NCBI GenBank assembly: GCA_964247055.1
Contig: OZ176055.1
Coordinates: 558,001 to 622,000, forward strand
DNA: 64,000 nt
Reading direction: 5' to 3'
Source: Paragordius varius
Taxonomy: Eukaryota > Nematomorpha
The notes beneath the pieces were generated by a model. It did not search any database and was not told the DNA's origin. It was given only the letters and a program-made list of their open reading frames with translations. Shown one piece after another: positions 59,343-64,000 of this stretch (positions are counted from its first letter, which is position 1; each line of letters starts with the position of its first letter). The translations under genes and the position numbers were made by a program.

Positions 59343-59647
59343 CCTTATATATTTTATAAAATATTTGTTTAAAATCGGGCCAATGTTGTAACTCCTCCTT
59401 TTAAATCGAAAGTATAATTTATTTTAATTTAAAACGATTTTTACATTAGAATTCAAAACATAAAATGACACTTGTCAACGCACCCTATTATATAAAATTT
59501 ATTAATAAAACCATTAAAATTTTTATTCCTTCAATTTTATATAATTTATAAAATTTTACGAATTATTATGTTTACATAGCTGCTTTTCCTCTTAATCTTG
59601 ATTTTAAAATATTATGCACGGCAGGTGGTGTTCAGTATAGAGGAAAA

Positions 59648-59657
59648 GGGACTTTTT
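59648..59657 (+). promoter_or_regulatory. kappaB-like motif upstream of peptide gene copy 2
   Basis: GGGACTTTTT, about 285 bp upstream of the start codon, conserved with copy 1. Weak evidence on its own. Confidence 0.2.
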
Positions 59658-59810
59658 CATTTTTAGATAATAATTTAATACAAGTGTTTGGATTTTTTAA
59701 ATCCATTCAAAAAAAAGCTCAATCATATATTTATTGTATTTTCGATCAATACTTTAATTTGTCATCTAAAAACAGCATGTCGACAATTGTATAAATACTC
59801 AATAATTTTT

Positions 59811-59818
59811 TATATAAC
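59811..59818 (+). promoter_or_regulatory. TATA-like box of peptide gene copy 2
   Basis: TATATAAC, about 120 bp upstream of the start, matches copy 1 in sequence and distance. Confidence 0.45.
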
Positions 59819-59936
59819 CATTATAAATTTTTTCCTTATCATTTTTTTGCTCATCCTTAATTATTAACGAATACCAGGTAAATTTCAATAATTAATTTAA
59901 TTTTATTTTATGATTTTTAGAAAGAACTGCAACATC

Positions 59937-60201
59937 ATGAAACTATTACATGTTTTATCAGTGATTTCGGTCCTAATTTTGGGTATATTTTATTTTAAAC
60001 AAAAAAACACACTAATATTACTTAAAAGTATTTTTGATGATTTTATCAGTTGTCTATTTTTTTCCTATTTCGAAATAATTGTGTAATTTTTAAGGCTACA
60101 TGTCTGTGACCGCGGAAGATAGAATTCCGGTTGAAGAGCCCATTGCAGTTCGAAAACATTACCAAGGAACTGGTTACCGTGATATCTCTAGACACAAATA
60201 A
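59937..60201 (+). CDS. Small secreted peptide gene, copy 2 (two exons, 50 aa)
   Basis: Exon 1 is 59937-59982 and exon 2 is 60095-60201; the intron is GT…AAG with the acceptor at 60092-60094, phase 1. Both exons have exactly the lengths of copy 1 (46 and 107 nt). The product starts MKLLHVLSVISVLILGYMSV; the signal peptide likely ends after V-T-A at residues 20-22, and the mature part begins EDRIPVEEPIAVRKHY. It differs from copy 1 at five residues: I6L-type, A-to-V and S-to-T in the signal, and P-to-Q and P-to-S in the mature peptide. Stop is TAA rather than TGA. Unknown family; a secreted effector, antimicrobial or signalling peptide are all possible. Confidence 0.8.
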
Positions 60202-60640
60202 ACCACAAAAGTGTTACTGTTTTAGGCCTAGTCTATACTTTATTTTTCACAATTAAACACCAATATTTTCTGTTAAACTCACTAATTAATGTTGTTATAA
60301 ATAAATGATTAGTTTAGTTAGATACATTATATAATGATGTATGATGATAGAGAATATTAATCGGTGGAGATATATTATGGCGAACGTCTCTAAATTACTT
60401 ATTAATATACCGTTAACAAAAGATTATCAATAAAGTGTAGTGCATTCAAGCTATATTCAGTCTGTATGGAAAAATTTGGAGATTGGAATCACAGTCTGGG
60501 TTCTTATAATGTGAATGGTTCCATAAATTGATTATCTATATAAACTTATTCCTGTAAAATATATTATAACATGGAATATTAATATAATTAGAAAATTACA
60601 GTAAAAATCAAAATTATAGAGACATAAAATCATATATTTT
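60202..60640 (+). repeat. 3' flank of peptide gene copy 2 (duplicated)
   Basis: Reverse complement of about 2690-3084. An AATAAATG motif near 60299 could serve as polyadenylation signal, but none stands out. No second gene. Confidence 0.5.
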
Positions 60641-60649
60641 TTTACATAT

Positions 60650-61800
60650 TCGCGAGTTGTTGAAAATTCTCATATTTCTCCCTCTTATTGCATTCCAGAA
60701 CAGGTAAAACGGAAAAATTAGTCTTTTGCTTAATTGAATAGCGAAAGAGTCACCTGGGAGTTTCCATATCGCAGCAAGTGAAATTCAGAATTTGCAAGGA
60801 AGGGACCATACGTTCCCATGATTTATGTAGCCATTCACTTCCTCCTATCCAGAGAAATATTGGCACATTTGTTTATGGGTTGGGGCTGAAATGAGTTTAA
60901 ATATTTTTTTAACTGTTTGATTAAGCTTCTCTAGAGCATATTTTTTGACCATAGTGTCATTTGAGTAAAGAAGTTTAAAGGTAGCATTAACTCTGAAGTC
61001 AAAATCGTTTTAGAGCTGGAATGCCCAGGGCTCTCTTACTCCTTGATGCAAAGGTATAATTGTTAGTAGCATCTTTTGGAAAGCCTAATATTGATTTTAC
61101 GATGCTTGACATATGTGTATTAAGTTTGTCACTAGTCACGTAATTAAATTGATTTAAACGAAAGTCATATGTTAGAGTTTGGTAATAAAAGTTGTTTATT
61201 GCATCTAACTTTTGCATAGTGGCAAGGTTGGATATCGCAATTTTGTCAAGTATTTCAATTACTGCGGGAAATGGTAGGGAATAACACTAATAGATTCCCT
61301 GATATTTTTTGGTGTTCTCCACAATTATTTTTATTTTGATTTTTCAGGATTAATAAGATGAACCCGATTCAATTCATTGACAATAAAATTAATAATATTT
61401 TGGTGATTATTATGGGATATGCAGATGATGTGATATGCATATAAATCAATCCCTTTATCGGGGGCCCGCTTGATGATGTTATTTAATCCAATTATAAATA
61501 GGAACCCTGAGAGTAGGCATCCTTGTTTGATGCCTTGATCCAGTTTGATCGGGTAAGACATATGTCGGAACGAATGGATGTGTAAGTATTTGATAGGGAA
61601 TTGGAGATTAGAGAGATAGGCTCTTCGAGACGCCTAGACTTTTCAGGTTATCGTGGATGGGTGGATTTGGAATTTTGTCGAATGCATTGGAGATAAAGGC
61701 ATCTGATATGGGCTTGCTTCCTCTTCTGTTTTTTGACGCCCTAATGACCAAGCTAGCCGCATATAAAGGCGGTTCATATTTAATGGTCAACAAATTACAT
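60650..61800 (-). pseudogene. Old LINE relic, minus strand
   Basis: Pieces of the linker, thumb (61217-60999, with FPKDATNNYTFASRSKRALGI) and RT B/C region (61561-61331, KQGCLLSGFLFIIGLNNI, YADD replaced by YAYH). No U1 or 3' UTR is attached. Head-to-head with the next piece at about 61800, adjacent to sequence that mirrors 5225-5600. Confidence 0.7.
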
Positions 61801-62960
61801 GCCCCTTAGCCAAAACAACCTATAAATACACTTTCAAAAAGTTCCCTCCTGTGTTTTAAAACCAAAATTTAACTGTGTTAAACAGAAGCGGAAATAAGCT
61901 TATATTACCTGCATCGATGCCTTTAAAATATTCGATAAATACCTCATGCAGTAATTCCTACCAACCTCAAAAGATAATTTATATCCGTTAACCGTGTCAC
62001 CCTAGTTACAAATATTCTTTCAAACGCTTACAAAGAAAAAGAGGGATTCTACATTTTAACTTCTTCATATAAACGACCCATTCATCAAAAACCATGCTAA
62101 TGAGAAACTAGTTAATACAGAAAAAAATTTAAATAAACTCAGTTCCAACACACGACCCAATTTGCAAATACGTGTCCGGTAATGAAGATGGTGCCAATTA
62201 ATATATTAATTATTTCATGTAAAGTTTTTTGCTTGCAAATCTTCTCGCCCTTGCCGCTACATGGAAACCTCTAGGCATTTCTATCGTTATTCAGCTCGGT
62301 GGCAATCTTATAGCTTTTAAATTGGAAAAATTTTATTGTAATATATTACAAAATGCAATAAGAAGTGAGTAAGTTGAGAATCTCTATTACCTCGTCAACC
62401 AAGGGATAATAATAAAATGTGTTGCTCTAAATCTGGTTAACCATTGCTTAATACACAGGCATTACATTGAGGCACAACAAGGTGGATAACTATATCAATT
62501 CGAGAAAAACATCCGAGAATCAAAAGATTGACGAGCCCAACCTCCTACCGGATTTAGTAATAAATGGGAATACCAATTGCTGGTACCTTTTAAAAAGAGA
62601 CATCATTAGACGACGCATAAAACACCACACTATATACATTCACTTGATCTGTAACCTTCAGAAAAATACTCCAACGATTATATCCCATTATAAGAGCTTT
62701 GCTCGTGGTACCCCCAGATTAATAGACTTTTTGATGATTTAAAATTAAAAGTCCAGTCGTATCAAACAAGAACACATCTCGGAAGTAATTAAATCATTTT
62801 GCGACATTTATCAGTAGTCGAAACATGTAGCCCCCAAGTAAAACGCCCATCGATATCTTACCCAACAATTAACCTCCGTGCCCAACCAAACATAATTTTG
62901 TGAGTGCTCCATTCATACTTTATCTTCCCAGCCCCCGTTGTCTTCTTTCCTACTTTTTAA
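61801..62960 (+). pseudogene. Old LINE relic, plus strand
   Basis: Scraps of RT (about 61860-62060), linker and endonuclease (62467-62742, SENQKIDEPNLLPDLVINGN, RPD changed to LPD), then sequence like the LINE 3' UTR start (about 62880-62960). No U1 follows. The oldest-looking plus-strand copy. Confidence 0.65.
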
Positions 62961-63199
62961 TGATTTATTTGCTTCGGGAAAAAGAAATTTTTGGCTTACA
63001 ACAATCATCCTCATCAGGTCGTTGTTTCTCCAGCATTAGCCAGCTCCCAAATTCTCGAAATAATTTGCGATTGAGACAGATGTCTTTGTTTTTCTCAATT
63101 ATGATGTGGCTGCCTCGTCTTAAATTGTCATTAAGATGAAAGGACCTAAATTTGTTAATCCAACCATAAAAGCGTTCAATATGGCCCTAATAGATGAGA

Positions 63200-64000
63200 C
63201 GATTTGCTCTGAAAAAAGAAGACATAGGTTTATTTTTTTTAATAGATGCTGCTATAATCTACTTTATTCATATTGACCAATAGCCAAAAATCGCGTTGAC
63301 GAGGAGCTAAATAATACAATTATAATTGAAACTACATCTCCTTCGACCATGACCAAGTGTGATAATACATGGCTGCTAATGAAGGAAGTGCCAAAGGCCG
63401 TTTTAATTATTCATTGTATAGTGTTTTGTTTGGATTTATCCTTGTAACATGAAAATTTTGAAATAAACACTCATCAAATTATGTTGAATAATTATAGCAT
63501 AGGAATTAAATTTTTTCAAGATATAATGTGACCAAAGGCTAATACATTCATCACCTTGCGTACCAAAGGAGATTGATGGATGCTATAGATAATCCTACCA
63601 AACCTCTGTGTTTTTTTTAAACAAAGAATGCAATTTATTATCTTACTCAATTTCAAGGTTGCATAATTGTAGGCATTTATCAGTCTGACATGTTGAAAAA
63701 ATCTATCCGATTTGAAAAGGGACATGGTTATTTACATTTTTTTGTGTAACCTGATTTATTGATAAGTGATAACCCCACCCCTCTTATTCCTGGTTACATC
63801 TTTATATCCGCATTCGGTAAAGGCATATTTAGCCGATCCGTTTAATGAAGAGTTTCATGAAGAAAAGTTTTTATCAAAGACTATTATCCAATTTATTTTG
63901 ATCATAGTTAAACCAATAATAACAGTGTTTTATGTTCAGGTTTACTGACACCTTAAATGTTAGAACATTTAATTTTACAAAATTAAATTTTTTTACTCTA
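63200..64000 (+). repeat. Beginning of a further right-arm unit, cut by window end
   Basis: Same order as 58006-58800: DAAI-like LINE scrap, HHLAYQRRLMDA-like scrap near 63550, then the GATCATAGTTAAACCAATAA unit (one copy instead of two). By collinearity a third peptide gene would start about 1.1 kb beyond the window. Confidence 0.7.

Overview
This is an AT-rich nuclear window, most likely from an arthropod. The support is U1 snRNA genes close to insect U1, an R2-like endonuclease-type LINE with N-terminal zinc fingers, hAT transposons, a Helitron, TTAA-flanked repeats and a short spliced secreted-peptide gene. No bacterial gene, tRNA, rRNA, CRISPR array or LTR element was recognised.

The window is a heavily duplicated, palindrome-rich U1 snRNA locus. 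Two U1 paralogues recur. The 'canonical' one is whole at 46681-46842 (-). The diverged one ('variant') is whole at 48254-48417 (+) and has a C9-to-U change in the 5' splice-site recognition sequence plus a rewritten but still paired stem-loop I. The two lie head to head about 1.4 kb apart; a second, inverted copy of this divergent pair sits at 17.4-18.95 kb. All other U1 sequences here (about 7.4, 13.0, 22.8, 27.2, 30.7, 40.0, 42.8, 53.6 and 57.5 kb) are 3' portions lacking their first ~22 nt. In all nine the break falls at the same place, between about nt 22 and 25, and there the 3' end of one LINE family joins. The 5' stubs of two interrupted genes are present at 17403-17424 and 18944-18953. 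I read this as a site-specific, R2-like LINE whose target is the U1 snRNA gene. The best copy (13063-17402, minus strand) has both ends and spans a ~1,300-codon frame: zinc fingers, reverse transcriptase, CCHC knuckle and PD-x12-D endonuclease. All copies seen are broken.

Layout: 0-2.7 kb foldback repeat; 2.7-4.9 kb left arm with a secreted-peptide gene (-); 5-22.9 kb LINE copies and U1 pieces around the inverted U1 pair; 22.9-27.2 kb two spacer copies fused into a palindrome; 27.2-30.7 kb LINE relics with a Helitron insertion; 31.4-39.9 kb spacer carrying two hAT elements in opposite orientation; 40-43.5 kb LINE relics; 43.5-46.7 kb the paralogous spacer still holding both hAT sites empty; 46.7-48.4 kb the whole divergent U1 pair; 48.4-58 kb alternating sense and antisense LINE copies around variant U1 pieces; 58-60.6 kb right arm with the second peptide gene (+); 60.6-62.9 kb old LINE relics; 63.2-64 kb the start of another copy of the right arm.

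The only non-transposon genes with evidence of function are the two whole U1 genes and the two peptide genes. The peptide genes each have two exons and encode 50 residues with a signal peptide. They differ at five residues with no frame damage, although everything around them is decayed.
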